From assembly GCA_002393965.1 (NCBI GenBank), contig DGSL01000027.1, positions 19,112-53,640 on the forward strand: a stretch of 34,529 nt of DNA, written 5' to 3'. The notes below the pieces were generated by a model. That model saw only the letters and a list, made by a program, of their open reading frames with translations, was not told the DNA's origin and made no database searches. The position numbers were made by a program, and so were the translations under genes. This stretch comes from Bacteroidales bacterium UBA4363. Lineage in GTDB: Bacteria > Bacteroidota > Bacteroidia > Bacteroidales > Paludibacteraceae. Numbering within the stretch: position 1 is the first letter of the stretch; the number at the start of each line of letters is the position of its first letter. Shown piece after piece: positions 1 to 8,606 of this stretch.

Positions 1-984
1 ATGTTCTCCATGATGAACTACTTCCTCCCTCTCAAGGGCATGGCTGCTATGCACTGCTCCGCTAATACCGATATGAACGGCGAGAATACCGCTATCTTCT
101 TCGGCCTCTCCGGAACCGGTAAGACAACCCTCTCTACCGACCCGAAACGTAAACTCATCGGCGACGACGAGCACGGATGGGACGACGAGGGAGTATTCAA
201 CTTCGAAGGCGGCTGCTATGCGAAGGTGATCAACCTCGACAAGGAAAGCGAACCGGATATCTACAACGCAATCCGCCGCGATGCCCTCCTCGAGAATGTA
301 ACGGTGGACGAGAACGGAAAGATCGATTTCGCTGATAAGAGCGTGACCGAGAACACCCGCGTGTCTTACCCAATCTACCATATCAAGAATATCCAGCGCC
401 CGCTCTCCCAGGGACCTGCAGCAAAACAGGTGATCTTCCTCAGTGCCGACGCATTCGGCGTGCTGCCTCCAGTGTCTATCCTCGACCCAGAGCAGACGAA
501 GTACTACTTTCTGAGCGGATTTACAGCGAAACTCGCGGGTACCGAACGTGGCATCACCGAACCAACTCCGACTTTCTCGGCTTGCTTCGGACAGGCATTC
601 CTCGAACTCCACCCAACCAAGTACGCAGAGGAACTCGTTAAGAAGATGCAGAAGAGCGGTGCTAAGGCTTATCTCGTAAATACAGGTTGGAACGGTACCG
701 GCAAGCGTATCTCCATCAAGGATACGCGCGGTATCATCGACGCTATCCTCGACCACTCTATCGACTCGGCTCCGACCAAGACCATCCCTTACTTCAACTT
801 CGTAGTTCCTACTCAGCTGAACGGCGTAGATCCGAAGATCCTCGATCCTCGCGATACCTATGCTGACGCATCTCAGTGGGAAGAGAAGGCAAAGGATCTG
901 GCTGGCCGCTTTATCAATAACTTCAAGAAGTACGAGAACAACGAAGCCGGCAAGGCTCTCGTTGCTGCAGGTCCAAAACTCTAA
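1..984 (+). CDS. pckA: Phosphoenolpyruvate carboxykinase (ATP), 5'-truncated by window edge
   Basis: This enzyme interconverts oxaloacetate plus ATP with PEP, CO2 and ADP in the cytoplasm. In fermentative Bacteroidales it usually runs toward oxaloacetate on the way to succinate. The 327 visible residues align by eye with the C-terminal part of E. coli PckA (540 aa), so about 210 N-terminal residues lie outside the window. The ATG at base 1 is an internal methionine, not the start. Visible landmarks are the P-loop GLSGTGKTT (35-43), the kinase-2/metal segment LIGDDEHGW (52-60), [12 protein letters not shown] and [17 protein letters not shown]. The frame is intact to the TAA stop. Codons favour C-ending forms, as expected of a highly expressed gene here. 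It is monocistronic at its 3' end, since a strong terminator follows. Confidence 0.97.
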   Translation: MFSMMNYFLPLKGMAAMHCSANTDMNGENTAIFFGLSGTGKTTLSTDPKRKLIGDDEHGWDDEGVFNFEGGCYAKVINLDKESEPDIYNAIRRDALLENVTVDENGKIDFADKSVTENTRVSYPIYHIKNIQRPLSQGPAAKQVIFLSADAFGVLPPVSILDPEQTKYYFLSGFTAKLAGTERGITEPTPTFSACFGQAFLELHPTKYAEELVKKMQKSGAKAYLVNTGWNGTGKRISIKDTRGIIDAILDHSIDSAPTKTIPYFNFVVPTQLNGVDPKILDPRDTYADASQWEEKAKDLAGRFINNFKKYENNEAGKALVAAGPKL

Positions 985-1060
985 GACTGCAACAAAAAAC
1001 GTCGTCGGCAGATACTGAAAAATCAGAACCCAACCGACACGTTCAGTCAGAATACGGCAC

Positions 1061-1105
1061 GACCGCTGTCTCCCCGTTCTGCGGGAGGACAGCGGTCTGC
1101 TTTTT
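1061..1105 (+). terminator. Rho-independent terminator of pckA
   Basis: Perfect 10-bp arms GACCGCTGTC (1061-1070) and GACAGCGGTC (1088-1097) are extended inward by TCCC/GGGA. A TGC and a run of five T (1101-1105) follow. It separates pckA from the downstream pectinase operon. Confidence 0.9.
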
Positions 1106-1157
1106 CTTCCCCCATCCCTGACTGGATAACCCGAATAAGGTCTGTAAGGACCGGAAT

Positions 1158-1188
1158 TTTGCGGATAAGGGAGTTTTACTTATCTTTG
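1158..1188 (+). promoter_or_regulatory. Bacteroidetes-type promoter for the GH28-cysE-rlmL operon
   Basis: A TTTG -33 element (1158-1161) is followed after 19 bp by a perfect TAnnTTTG -7 box, TATCTTTG (1181-1188). This matches the known Bacteroides primary-sigma promoter consensus and spacing. Transcription would start near 1195, giving a leader of about 75 nt before the ATG at 1269. No other canonical promoter is seen upstream of the following genes, so it probably drives the whole run to 7426. Confidence 0.75.
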
Positions 1189-1268
1189 GAGAAATTAGCC
1201 GGGGGATGAGTTGCGCCCTGCTCTTATTGAAAGACCATAATCAAAAATAGAAAAACACATACAAGACT

Positions 1269-2699
1269 ATGAAGAACGCTATCCTCGCCGTGCTGGCAAC
1301 AACACTGATGACAGGATCGGCTTGCGCAAGCAAGGACATCAAGATTACGGACAACCCGTGGAAGGACGTTAAGAAGGTGGAGAAACGCATCAAGGCTCCG
1401 AAGTTCAAACAGAAGTGCTACGACATCACGCTGTACGGAGCTGTGGCTGGACAGGAAAACTATAAGAACCAGGCTATCAACGAGGCTATCAACGTCGCAC
1501 ACCGCAACGGCGGAGGTATCGTCATCGTTCCGAAAGGTACTTTCTATACAGGACCAATCACCCTCAAAAGCAACGTATGCCTCCATCTGCAGGAAGGTGC
1601 AGTACTGAAGTTCTCAACGAATCCGACGGACTATGAACCGATGGTACAGACTCGCTGGGAAGGATGGGACTGCTACAACTATCACCCGCTCATCTATGCC
1701 AATGGTGAAACAAACATCGGTCTCACCGGAAAGGGTATCATCGACGGACAGGCAACCGACGATAACTGGTGGCCTTGGAAAGGAAAGAAGGAACACGGAT
1801 GGAAAGAAGGTGTGATCTGCCAGGAATGGAACGGGACAAAGGAGAACGGCGGACGTAACCGACTCGCTCGCATGGAAGAGGAGAACGTGCCGATGCAGCA
1901 ACGCGTGATGACCTATGCCGACCGTCTGCGACCTTCGTTCGTCGAGTTTATCAACTGTAAGAATATCCTGCTCGAAGGATTCACCCTGCAACGCTCCCCA
2001 TTCTGGTGCCTCCACCCAATGCTGAGCGAGAACGTGACCGTACGCAACGTGACGGTAAGCAGCCACGGACCGAACAACGACGGTTGTGACCCTGAGTCTT
2101 GCGACGGCGTACTCATCGATGGATGTACGTTCAATACGGGCGATGACTGCATCGCTATCAAGAGTGGAAAGAATAACGATGGACGACGCTGGGGCAAACC
2201 GTCACAGAATATCATCGTGCGTAACTGCAAGATGATCGACGGACACGGTGGCGTAGTGCTCGGAAGTGAGATATCCGGCAACGTGAAGAACGTTTGGGCA
2301 GAGAATTGCGAAATGGATAGCCCGAACCTCGACCGTGTAATACGCATCAAGTCCAACCCGATACGCGGCGGCGAACTGGAGAATTTCTTCATCCGCAATA
2401 TCAAGGTGGGAGTCTGCAAGGAGGCGGTGTTCCGCGTCGAAATGAAGTACGAAAACGTGACGGAAGGACCGAACATGCCTCTCGTGAAGAATTTCTTGAT
2501 GGAGAACGTGACAAGCCAGAAGAGTAAGTACGGCGTCTGGATCGACGGACTTACCAATACACCGCAGAAACAGGTGACCGGCGTGACACTGCGCAACTGC
2601 TCGTTCGATAACGTGAAAATCCCTCACAAGATAGCAGGAGCCGAGAACGTCAAGTTTGAGAATGTGAAGATCAATGGCGAGGACGTCAAACTGGAGTGA
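1269..2699 (+). CDS. Secreted glycoside hydrolase family 28 (polygalacturonase-like)
   Basis: Probable exported pectin-degrading enzyme hydrolysing alpha-1,4 galacturonan or rhamnogalacturonan linkages; the exact substrate cannot be read from sequence. It has 476 aa with a signal peptide (about 1-21, cleavage near A-C-A/S). The body is a right-handed beta-helix with the GH28 signature set: NND (269-271, the N-x-D aspartate), GDD (291-293), GHG (325-327) and RIK (359-361), so all catalytic acids and the His are present. The cysteine near residue 19 is not in a good lipobox, so I favour a periplasmic or secreted soluble protein. It is first in its operon, and its last 26 bp overlap the next gene. 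No SusCD pair, sulfatase or other pectinase is adjacent; a second GH28 lies at 21963-23585. Confidence 0.9.
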   Translation: MKNAILAVLATTLMTGSACASKDIKITDNPWKDVKKVEKRIKAPKFKQKCYDITLYGAVAGQENYKNQAINEAINVAHRNGGGIVIVPKGTFYTGPITLKSNVCLHLQEGAVLKFSTNPTDYEPMVQTRWEGWDCYNYHPLIYANGETNIGLTGKGIIDGQATDDNWWPWKGKKEHGWKEGVICQEWNGTKENGGRNRLARMEEENVPMQQRVMTYADRLRPSFVEFINCKNILLEGFTLQRSPFWCLHPMLSENVTVRNVTVSSHGPNNDGCDPESCDGVLIDGCTFNTGDDCIAIKSGKNNDGRRWGKPSQNIIVRNCKMIDGHGGVVLGSEISGNVKNVWAENCEMDSPNLDRVIRIKSNPIRGGELENFFIRNIKVGVCKEAVFRVEMKYENVTEGPNMPLVKNFLMENVTSQKSKYGVWIDGLTNTPQKQVTGVTLRNCSFDNVKIPHKIAGAENVKFENVKINGEDVKLE

Positions 2700-3630
2700 C
2701 CTCTGGGAATCGAAAATATTCCCCATAATCAAATGGGGAGTACTCATCATAGCGTATGGAGCATTGCTCTATACGCTTCTTGCTTTTCGTGACCGAGGTG
2801 TCGGATTCGACGAGTGGTGCGACCATCTGCGCAACGGACAGTGGCGCTGGGGAGTCGGAATGCTGCTCCTTATACCGATGAACTGGGCACTCGAGGCACT
2901 GAAATGGCAGAGACTGACTCGACAACTGGAATACCTCGGCTTTGGGATTGCACTGAAAGCCGTCCTGCGTGGTTGTACCGTCGCATTCTTTACTCCCAAC
3001 CGCATCGGTGAATATCCCGGACGATGCGTCTTCCTCTCCGAGGGAAACCGCGCTCGAGGCATCTCGCTGGGCGTGGTAGGAGCTATGAGCCAGACAGGCG
3101 TGGTGATGATGGGTGGCATCCCGGCATCACTGGTCTATCTCGCCGATTCCGCCTCGACATACGCGTTGGGCATCGCCTTGCTCGTCCTCTGCTTGACAAC
3201 CTATTTCCTGCTCCCTCAACTGGGCACTCGACTCCAACGGATGCGACCGGTGAGAAGGTGGGAGAAGTACCTCGCTCCGGTGAGCCGGATGGAACGATGC
3301 CAACTGACGGAAGTGCTACTGATTTCGATGGCTCGTTATGTCGTGTTCTGCACACAGTTCTACCTCCTGCTGCGATTCTTTGGCGTGAACCTGAATGGGG
3401 TAGAGGGAGCAATGGGTATTGCAACAAATTATTTATTTGTTACCTTTACACCTTCAATGCTGTTGTCCGAAGGGGCAGTGAGAGCCTCAATGGGCGTAGC
3501 CGTGTTTACCCTCCTGCGACCAGTTACGGAGGATGCCGTGGCGGTGATGTGCGCATCGGTCTCTGTCTGGCTGCTTAATTACGTGCTTCCAATGCTGGTC
3601 GGCTCCTACTTCTGGCTGAGGAAACACTGA
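2674..3630 (+). CDS. Multi-pass inner-membrane protein, LPG-synthase TM-domain/UPF0104-like
   Basis: A 318-aa hydrophobic protein with about 7-8 predicted membrane segments, the first at roughly residues 16-37. Its organisation and the segment F-F-T-P-N-R-I-G-E-Y-P-G-R (about 109-121) fit the COG0392/lysylphosphatidylglycerol-synthase transmembrane family. Bacteroidetes members are stand-alone membrane domains lacking the aminoacyl-transferase part, and so does this one, so lysyl transfer should not be assumed. A lipid transport or flipping role is only inference. The ATG at 2674 overlaps the end of the pectinase gene in another frame, implying translational coupling. The next gene, an acyltransferase, also points to membrane-lipid biology. 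Confidence 0.7.
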   Translation: MARTSNWSDLWESKIFPIIKWGVLIIAYGALLYTLLAFRDRGVGFDEWCDHLRNGQWRWGVGMLLLIPMNWALEALKWQRLTRQLEYLGFGIALKAVLRGCTVAFFTPNRIGEYPGRCVFLSEGNRARGISLGVVGAMSQTGVVMMGGIPASLVYLADSASTYALGIALLVLCLTTYFLLPQLGTRLQRMRPVRRWEKYLAPVSRMERCQLTEVLLISMARYVVFCTQFYLLLRFFGVNLNGVEGAMGIATNYLFVTFTPSMLLSEGAVRASMGVAVFTLLRPVTEDAVAVMCASVSVWLLNYVLPMLVGSYFWLRKH

Positions 3631-3652
3631 ACGAATCAAACAAGTTAAAATC

Positions 3653-4819
3653 ATGGAAACGAATATGGATTTTGATTTTGATGCAATACGACCTTATCGG
3701 GATAACGAACTTCATGAACAGATTCAGTTCCTGCTGAACGAACCGAATTTCGCAACATTACTGCCTTCGTTCTTTCCCGGATGGGATGTCGAGGAATTGA
3801 AACAATTTCTGCTAAGCCTGAAGACAATAGCGGAGTTTCAGGAGAAAATCATTCATACCTACCTGAACCACATAACAGCACAGACAACCGACGGAGTTAT
3901 ACTGAACGGACTGGAGAATCTGAACCCTCAAAAAGGATATGTCGTCATCTCCAACCATCGCGATATTATCCTCGACTCTGCTTTCCTCAACTCTAATCTG
4001 GTCGGGACAGGAATCCCTATGACCGAAATAGCCATAGGAGATAATCTCTTGATCTACGACTGGATCCGACGTCTGGTCCGCATCAACCGCAGTTTTATCG
4101 TTGAGAGAAACCTGCCGATACGACAGCAATTGGAGAGCTCCATGCGACTGTCGGCCTATATACGTGATACGGTCGCTCGACGCAACCAGAGCGTTTGGAT
4201 TGCTCAGCGTGAAGGACGCGCCAAGGATTCAAACGACCGCACACAGGTGGCTCTGCTGAAGATGTTCAATATGTCAGGCAATGACTCCCTGATAGAGAAT
4301 TTCAAACAACTGAATCTCTGTCCGACAGCAATCAGCTATGAATACGACCCATGCGACTACCTCAAAGCGAAGGAGTTCCAACAGAAACGCGACGATGCCG
4401 CATACAAAAAGAGTCAGGCAGACGATCTGCTCAATATGAAAACGGGTGTCATGGGACGAAAGGGACGCGTGCGGTTCTATTTCGTTGGAAATATAAACGA
4501 GGAAATCGACAGGATTGCTTCCGCTATCTCCGTCAAGAACGAACAGCTGACGGCAATTGCCGAACTTATCGATAAGCATATCCATCTTAACTATACCATC
4601 TATCCAAATAATAAGGTGGCTTACGACGAACTGCTCGGAGTGGACCGATTCGCAAGTGAATACTCCGCCGACGAACGCAAGGCATTCGACCAATATATTC
4701 AGGGACAACTCCAGAAAATCGACCTGCCCAACAAGGACGAGGAGTTCCTGCGGACGAAGATGTTGGAGATGTATGCCAATCCGCTTATCAATCACCTCAA
4801 GGCTCAAGAAAAAGAATGA
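3653..4819 (+). CDS. Glycerophospholipid acyltransferase-like protein (PlsC/PlsB fold)
   Basis: A 388-aa protein likely to transfer an acyl chain to a glycerolipid or related acceptor at the inner membrane. Recognisable blocks are S-N-H-R-D-I-I-L-D (100-108, catalytic motif I with H102), I-N-R-S-F-I-V-E-R (144-152, resembling the second block of PlsB) and Q-R-E-G-R (185-189, the E-G-x-R-like block). The His-Asp spacing is H-x5-D (H102/D108) or H-x-D (H102/D104), not the classical H-x4-D. That marks a divergent subfamily common in Bacteroidetes. The protein is longer than PlsC (about 245 aa), with an N-terminal ~90-residue helical extension. It starts 22 bp after the membrane protein and overlaps cysE by 4 bp (ATGA), so translation is likely coupled. 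Confidence 0.75.
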   Translation: METNMDFDFDAIRPYRDNELHEQIQFLLNEPNFATLLPSFFPGWDVEELKQFLLSLKTIAEFQEKIIHTYLNHITAQTTDGVILNGLENLNPQKGYVVISNHRDIILDSAFLNSNLVGTGIPMTEIAIGDNLLIYDWIRRLVRINRSFIVERNLPIRQQLESSMRLSAYIRDTVARRNQSVWIAQREGRAKDSNDRTQVALLKMFNMSGNDSLIENFKQLNLCPTAISYEYDPCDYLKAKEFQQKRDDAAYKKSQADDLLNMKTGVMGRKGRVRFYFVGNINEEIDRIASAISVKNEQLTAIAELIDKHIHLNYTIYPNNKVAYDELLGVDRFASEYSADERKAFDQYIQGQLQKIDLPNKDEEFLRTKMLEMYANPLINHLKAQEKE

Positions 4820-5730
4820 ACGCAGATTTTAATCAGGAACAGAAAGAAGCCCTGGATGAGGTCACCTGGAGACTGACTGACCCCGATGGACTTAAAATGG
4901 TGGGATACCAGGTGGAGGCAGACAGCCGTATGCCGTCGATCGTATCACTGCGCGAGGTGGTGAATCTCTCACGATCCGTCCTTTTCCCAGGCTATTTCGA
5001 CGAGACTCCGCTACGCTCCTATAACGTGAAGTACCATGTCGGAGTCAGCCTCGAAAAACTGCACCGACTGCTCAATGACCAGATCTATGCGGGCTTGTGC
5101 TTCGCAGGCGATGTCGAAATGCTGGGTGAGTCAGCTCACCAGCGCAGTGCGGCAATCGCGACGGAGTTTATACGACGGCTGCCGGACCTGCGCGAGGTGC
5201 TGACAACAGACGTTATCGCTGCCTATAACGGCGACCCGGCTGCTAAAAGCTACGGCGAGATCATCTTCTGCTACCCGGCTCTGAAGGCAATGCTGAACTA
5301 CCGCATCGCTCACGAACTGCTCGAATTGGGCGTTCCACTGATCCCGCGTTTCATTACGGAAATGGCACACTCCGAAACAGGAATCGATATCCACCCGGGT
5401 GCAAAAATCGGCGAGTATTTCACGATCGACCACGGAACAGGTGTCGTAATCGGTGAAACGGCCGTTATCGGAAATAACGTGAAGCTATATCAGGGTGTGA
5501 CGCTCGGCGCAAAGAGCTTTCCGCTCGACGTGGACGGAAACCCGATTAAGGGAATTCTGCGACACCCGATTCTGGAGGATGATGTAGTGGTCTATTCCAA
5601 TGCCTCTATCCTTGGACGTGTGACCATAGGACGCGGTTCGGTCATCGGAGGCAATGTATGGATCGCCAACGATGTGCCGGCAGGGTCCAAGGTGTTTTTC
5701 AAAGGCGAAGGGACGTCTTCGCAGTTCTGA
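4816..5730 (+). CDS. cysE: Serine O-acetyltransferase
   Basis: Makes O-acetylserine from serine and acetyl-CoA, the committed step of cysteine synthesis. The 304-aa protein is the long Bacteroidetes form, with about 180 residues of helical N-terminal domain before the left-handed beta-helix. Hexapeptide repeats run from about residue 190 to 290, with the signature TIDHGTGVVIGETA (203-216). Likely active-site residues by comparison with E. coli CysE are D140, D205, H206 and H250. The C-terminus ends T-S-S-Q-F, not the Ile that E. coli CysE inserts into the CysK active site, so a classical cysteine-synthase complex is doubtful. It overlaps the upstream acyltransferase by ATGA. No cysK is in the window. 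Confidence 0.93.
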   Translation: MNADFNQEQKEALDEVTWRLTDPDGLKMVGYQVEADSRMPSIVSLREVVNLSRSVLFPGYFDETPLRSYNVKYHVGVSLEKLHRLLNDQIYAGLCFAGDVEMLGESAHQRSAAIATEFIRRLPDLREVLTTDVIAAYNGDPAAKSYGEIIFCYPALKAMLNYRIAHELLELGVPLIPRFITEMAHSETGIDIHPGAKIGEYFTIDHGTGVVIGETAVIGNNVKLYQGVTLGAKSFPLDVDGNPIKGILRHPILEDDVVVYSNASILGRVTIGRGSVIGGNVWIANDVPAGSKVFFKGEGTSSQF

Positions 5731-5767
5731 GAAAAAAAGACGATATCATTATTCAATCAGACAATAC

Positions 5768-7426
5768 ATGAGTGAGAAGTTTCCCATTATGGGAAAGACC
5801 TACAAGGGTCTCGAAGAAGTACTGGCCAAGGAACTGAAAGATCTGGGTGCCGAGGAAATCGAAGTCGGCATCCGAGCCGTCAGTTTCAAGGGGGATAAGG
5901 CTATGCTCTACCGTGCCAATCTATGCTGCCGGACCGCGACACGTTTCCTGGTGCCGCTGGTTACCTTCACGGCTCAGGACGCCGACGAACTGTACGACAA
6001 GGCAAAGGGCATAGACTGGAGCGAGTATATGTCATCAAACCAGACGTTCTCAATAGATACAACCGTTTATTCGGAGAATTTTACACACTCGAAGTTCGTG
6101 GCATATCGCGTCAAGGACGCTATCGCTGATCAGTTCAACGAGAAGGATGGGAAACGACCGTCTGTGAGTCTGACACACCCAGACCTTATGGTGAATGTCC
6201 ATATCGCTGACCGTACCTGCACCATCTCGCTCGATAGCTCAGGCGAGTCCCTGCATAAACGCGGCTACCGCATCTCTCAGAATGAGGCTCCTATCAGTGA
6301 GGCTCTGGCTGCGGGGATGCTCCTGCTGGCTGGATGGAAAGGTGACAGGGATTTTATCGACCCTATGTGCGGCAGCGGTACCATCGTGATAGAAGCAGCC
6401 CTCATCGCTCTCAACATCCCTCCCGGCATCTTCCGTAAGGAGTTCGCCTTCGAGAAGTGGAGAGACTTTGACGCCGATCTCTTCGATGAGATCTATAACG
6501 ACGATAGCTACGAACGCGAATTTAACTACAAAATATACGGAAGCGATATTTCTCGACCGACGATCCAACTGGCAGAGGAAAATGTCAAGAGCGCAGGGCT
6601 GTCCAAATACATCGAACTCCAGGCATGCAGTATCGAGAACCTTGAAGTGCCGGCGTCAGAGTCAATGCTGATGGTGACGAATCCGCCCTATGGCGAACGA
6701 CTAAAGGATGACCAAATCCTTGATCTCTACGGTGACCTCGGACGATTGCTGAAACGACAGTTTGCAGGGAACGACGCATGGGTGATCTCCAGCCAGGAAC
6801 AGTATCTCTCGACCATAGGAATGAAACCTTCGAAGAAGATTGAACTGGTTAATGGTAAACTGGATTGCCTCTACTGCCATTACGAGGTCTTTGCCGGCAC
6901 TCGGAAGGATTTTGTCATGGGGAAGATAGAACGGGGAGAATACCACAAGGAACAGAATAACTCCGAGGAGTTCGACCGAGCCGAACGAGGTCATTTCCGC
7001 TTCGAGAAGGAGAAACGCGTCGATCGGGATGATGAACAGCGTCCTTACAGAGGAGAGAAACGACAGCACTCAGGGCGACGCTTCTACAGCGATAAACCGG
7101 GCGACCGTAATTATGGTGGCAAGAGACCGACTCGACCTTCCCGTGACGAGGAAGGGGGATACAGGACGAAGTACTCAAAAGGGTCGGATGGAGTGCGTAA
7201 GTTCCGACGTAATGACGAGGAACGGGATTTTCGTGGTAGGAAAGAACGTAAGGCATGGGATGACAAGGGACGTATCAATCGTAACAGACGGTTCGAGGGA
7301 CAGGATAGCCCGAACAGACGCGGCTTTAAAAGTCAAGGAAAGGAACGCAACGGACGGTTCAATAAGGGGAGAGGATACCGCTCCGAACGGAACGATGCTC
7401 CCGAATGGACGAATATCGAGGATTGA
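5768..7426 (+). CDS. RlmL-type 23S rRNA guanine-N2 methyltransferase with Arg-rich C-terminal tail
   Basis: A SAM-dependent rRNA methyltransferase, probably modifying a guanine of 23S rRNA (RlmL/YpsC group). I chose the ATG at 5768 (M-S-E-K-F-P-I-M-G-K). An upstream in-frame ATG at 5654 would add 38 residues lying inside cysE. The N-terminus holds the ferredoxin-like plus THUMP region (about 1-165). The SAM motif D-P-M-C-G-S-G-T begins at 198, and the catalytic NPPY is at 305-308. The conserved enzyme ends near residue 380. A further ~170 residues are extremely rich in R, K, G, D and E, including R-G-x and G-R repeats, and look disordered and RNA-binding. Bacterial homologues without it are about 380 aa. 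It is the last gene of the operon. Confidence 0.88.
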   Translation: MSEKFPIMGKTYKGLEEVLAKELKDLGAEEIEVGIRAVSFKGDKAMLYRANLCCRTATRFLVPLVTFTAQDADELYDKAKGIDWSEYMSSNQTFSIDTTVYSENFTHSKFVAYRVKDAIADQFNEKDGKRPSVSLTHPDLMVNVHIADRTCTISLDSSGESLHKRGYRISQNEAPISEALAAGMLLLAGWKGDRDFIDPMCGSGTIVIEAALIALNIPPGIFRKEFAFEKWRDFDADLFDEIYNDDSYEREFNYKIYGSDISRPTIQLAEENVKSAGLSKYIELQACSIENLEVPASESMLMVTNPPYGERLKDDQILDLYGDLGRLLKRQFAGNDAWVISSQEQYLSTIGMKPSKKIELVNGKLDCLYCHYEVFAGTRKDFVMGKIERGEYHKEQNNSEEFDRAERGHFRFEKEKRVDRDDEQRPYRGEKRQHSGRRFYSDKPGDRNYGGKRPTRPSRDEEGGYRTKYSKGSDGVRKFRRNDEERDFRGRKERKAWDDKGRINRNRRFEGQDSPNRRGFKSQGKERNGRFNKGRGYRSERNDAPEWTNIED

Positions 7427-7436
7427 AATGAGAATG

Positions 7437-7468
7437 AAAGGAGGACGATGACGAAGTCGTTCTCCTTT
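7437..7468. terminator. Bidirectional terminator between convergent genes
   Basis: Arms AAAGGAGGACGA (7437-7448) and TCGTTCTCCTTT (7457-7468) pair over 12 bp with a single G-U and an 8-nt loop. They are followed by CTTTAT on the + strand and T-rich sequence on the - strand. It sits between the + strand methyltransferase (ends 7426) and the - strand radical SAM gene (ends 7478), so it can serve both. Confidence 0.8.
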
Positions 7469-7477
7469 CTTTATGAG

Positions 7478-8443
7478 TCAATACACGCAGTTTCGACAGA
7501 TAGTGCAGGAGGAACGGTCACAGAGCAGACGATGACGGAAGGCTTGCGCACGAGGACCGTACCAGATCGTTTCCAGGTCCTGCTCCAGCAGGTTGCCGAA
7601 CGCGTGCTCTCCGTCTTTGTCAAAGGAACAAGGAAGTACATTTCCCTGCCAGTCTATGACCGCACCGCAGAACATCCGACGACAACGGTTCGGAAGCGAA
7701 CGCTTGAGACGGTAGGTGCCGTCAGCCTGACGTATATAACGTGAAAGATTCTTTTGGATAGGAATCAGTGGACTGCCGTTCCGATAGTCGTAAACTTGTG
7801 CCGTTTTCAGGGTGAAACGATCTACTCGAAGCGAACGGGACTTCCGTTTCAGGTCTTCTAACTCGGATTCGTTATGCGCAAAGACAAGCGACTGCATCTC
7901 TATGCGGGGCTTGGATGTACACAGCTTCTCTTTTGCCTTGACAACGTGCCGAATACCATCCATCACAAGGTCAAGACGCCCACCGATACGGTAGGTCTCG
8001 TAACTGCTCTGAGTGGCTCCGTCAACGGAGACGATGAGGTGATCGAGTCCCGCCTCTGCCAGTCGCTCCGCCATCTCTTCGTTCAATAACTGACCGTTCG
8101 TGGATGTGGAGGTATAGAGACCCCTCGCATGGGCATGACGGACTAATTCAGGAAATTGGGGATGGAGCAACGGCTCGCCCTGAAAATAAAGGGTCAGATG
8201 GACGGCATAGGGTGCAATGCGGTCGATAATCCGACAATAGTCCTCCATGGATATCATTCCACGCTTGCGACGCATAGAACCATTGCCCGAAGGACACTCT
8301 GGACAATGGAGGTTGCAGAGGTTGATCGGTTCAATGGAGTAGAAGAACGGCATCCCCCATGTCAGAGGACGATGCATCAGGGCCGAACAAAGGTAAGACG
8401 CACTCGCCTTCAGGATGTTACCCGTTTTTTTCAGCCCTATCAT
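7478..8443 (-). CDS. Radical SAM/SPASM domain protein of unknown substrate
   Basis: A 321-aa radical SAM enzyme. The canonical [4Fe-4S] motif C-N-L-H-C-P-E-C gives C43, C47 and C50, directly after the E-P-I-N-L strand. The later segments S-V-D-G-A and G-E-P-L-L-H fit the partial TIM barrel. The C-terminal 70 residues form a SPASM-type auxiliary cluster domain with cysteines at about 254, 259, 272, 308, 313, 316 and 319, ending C-x4-C-x2-C-x2-C. SPASM enzymes often modify peptides or act as anaerobic sulfatase activators. No precursor peptide or sulfatase is adjacent, so the substrate is unknown. It is monocistronic and divergent from the OmpA/TPR lipoprotein gene. Confidence 0.85.
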   Translation of the reverse strand: MIGLKKTGNILKASASYLCSALMHRPLTWGMPFFYSIEPINLCNLHCPECPSGNGSMRRKRGMISMEDYCRIIDRIAPYAVHLTLYFQGEPLLHPQFPELVRHAHARGLYTSTSTNGQLLNEEMAERLAEAGLDHLIVSVDGATQSSYETYRIGGRLDLVMDGIRHVVKAKEKLCTSKPRIEMQSLVFAHNESELEDLKRKSRSLRVDRFTLKTAQVYDYRNGSPLIPIQKNLSRYIRQADGTYRLKRSLPNRCRRMFCGAVIDWQGNVLPCSFDKDGEHAFGNLLEQDLETIWYGPRAQAFRHRLLCDRSSCTICRNCVY

Positions 8444-8489
8444 GTGTACAAAACTAAAATAATGTAAAAAACACAGTGAATTTTATGCT

Positions 8490-8497
8490 CAAATTTA
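8490..8497 (-). promoter_or_regulatory. Possible -7 box for the radical SAM gene
   Basis: On the minus strand this reads TAAATTTG, a match to TAnnTTTG, about 45 nt upstream of the start at 8443. There is no clear TTG -33 element at the usual distance. A second match, TATCTTTG, lies further upstream on the same strand at 8572-8579. I found no canonical promoter for the divergent + strand gene at 8607, whose leader is A-rich. Confidence 0.35.
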
Positions 8498-8606
8498 GGT
8501 ATTTTGCTGAATTATTATGAATTTTGTAACCTAAAAGTGCCCGAGCGCTTTGACGTGAAAATAATTATTAACAAAGATAATACTAACAAATACACAACTA
8601 AATTTT

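Noticed and set aside
5654..5767. Longer start for the rRNA methyltransferase
   Set aside because: The extra 38 residues lie inside cysE and do not resemble the family N-terminus; M-S-E-K-F at 5768 does.
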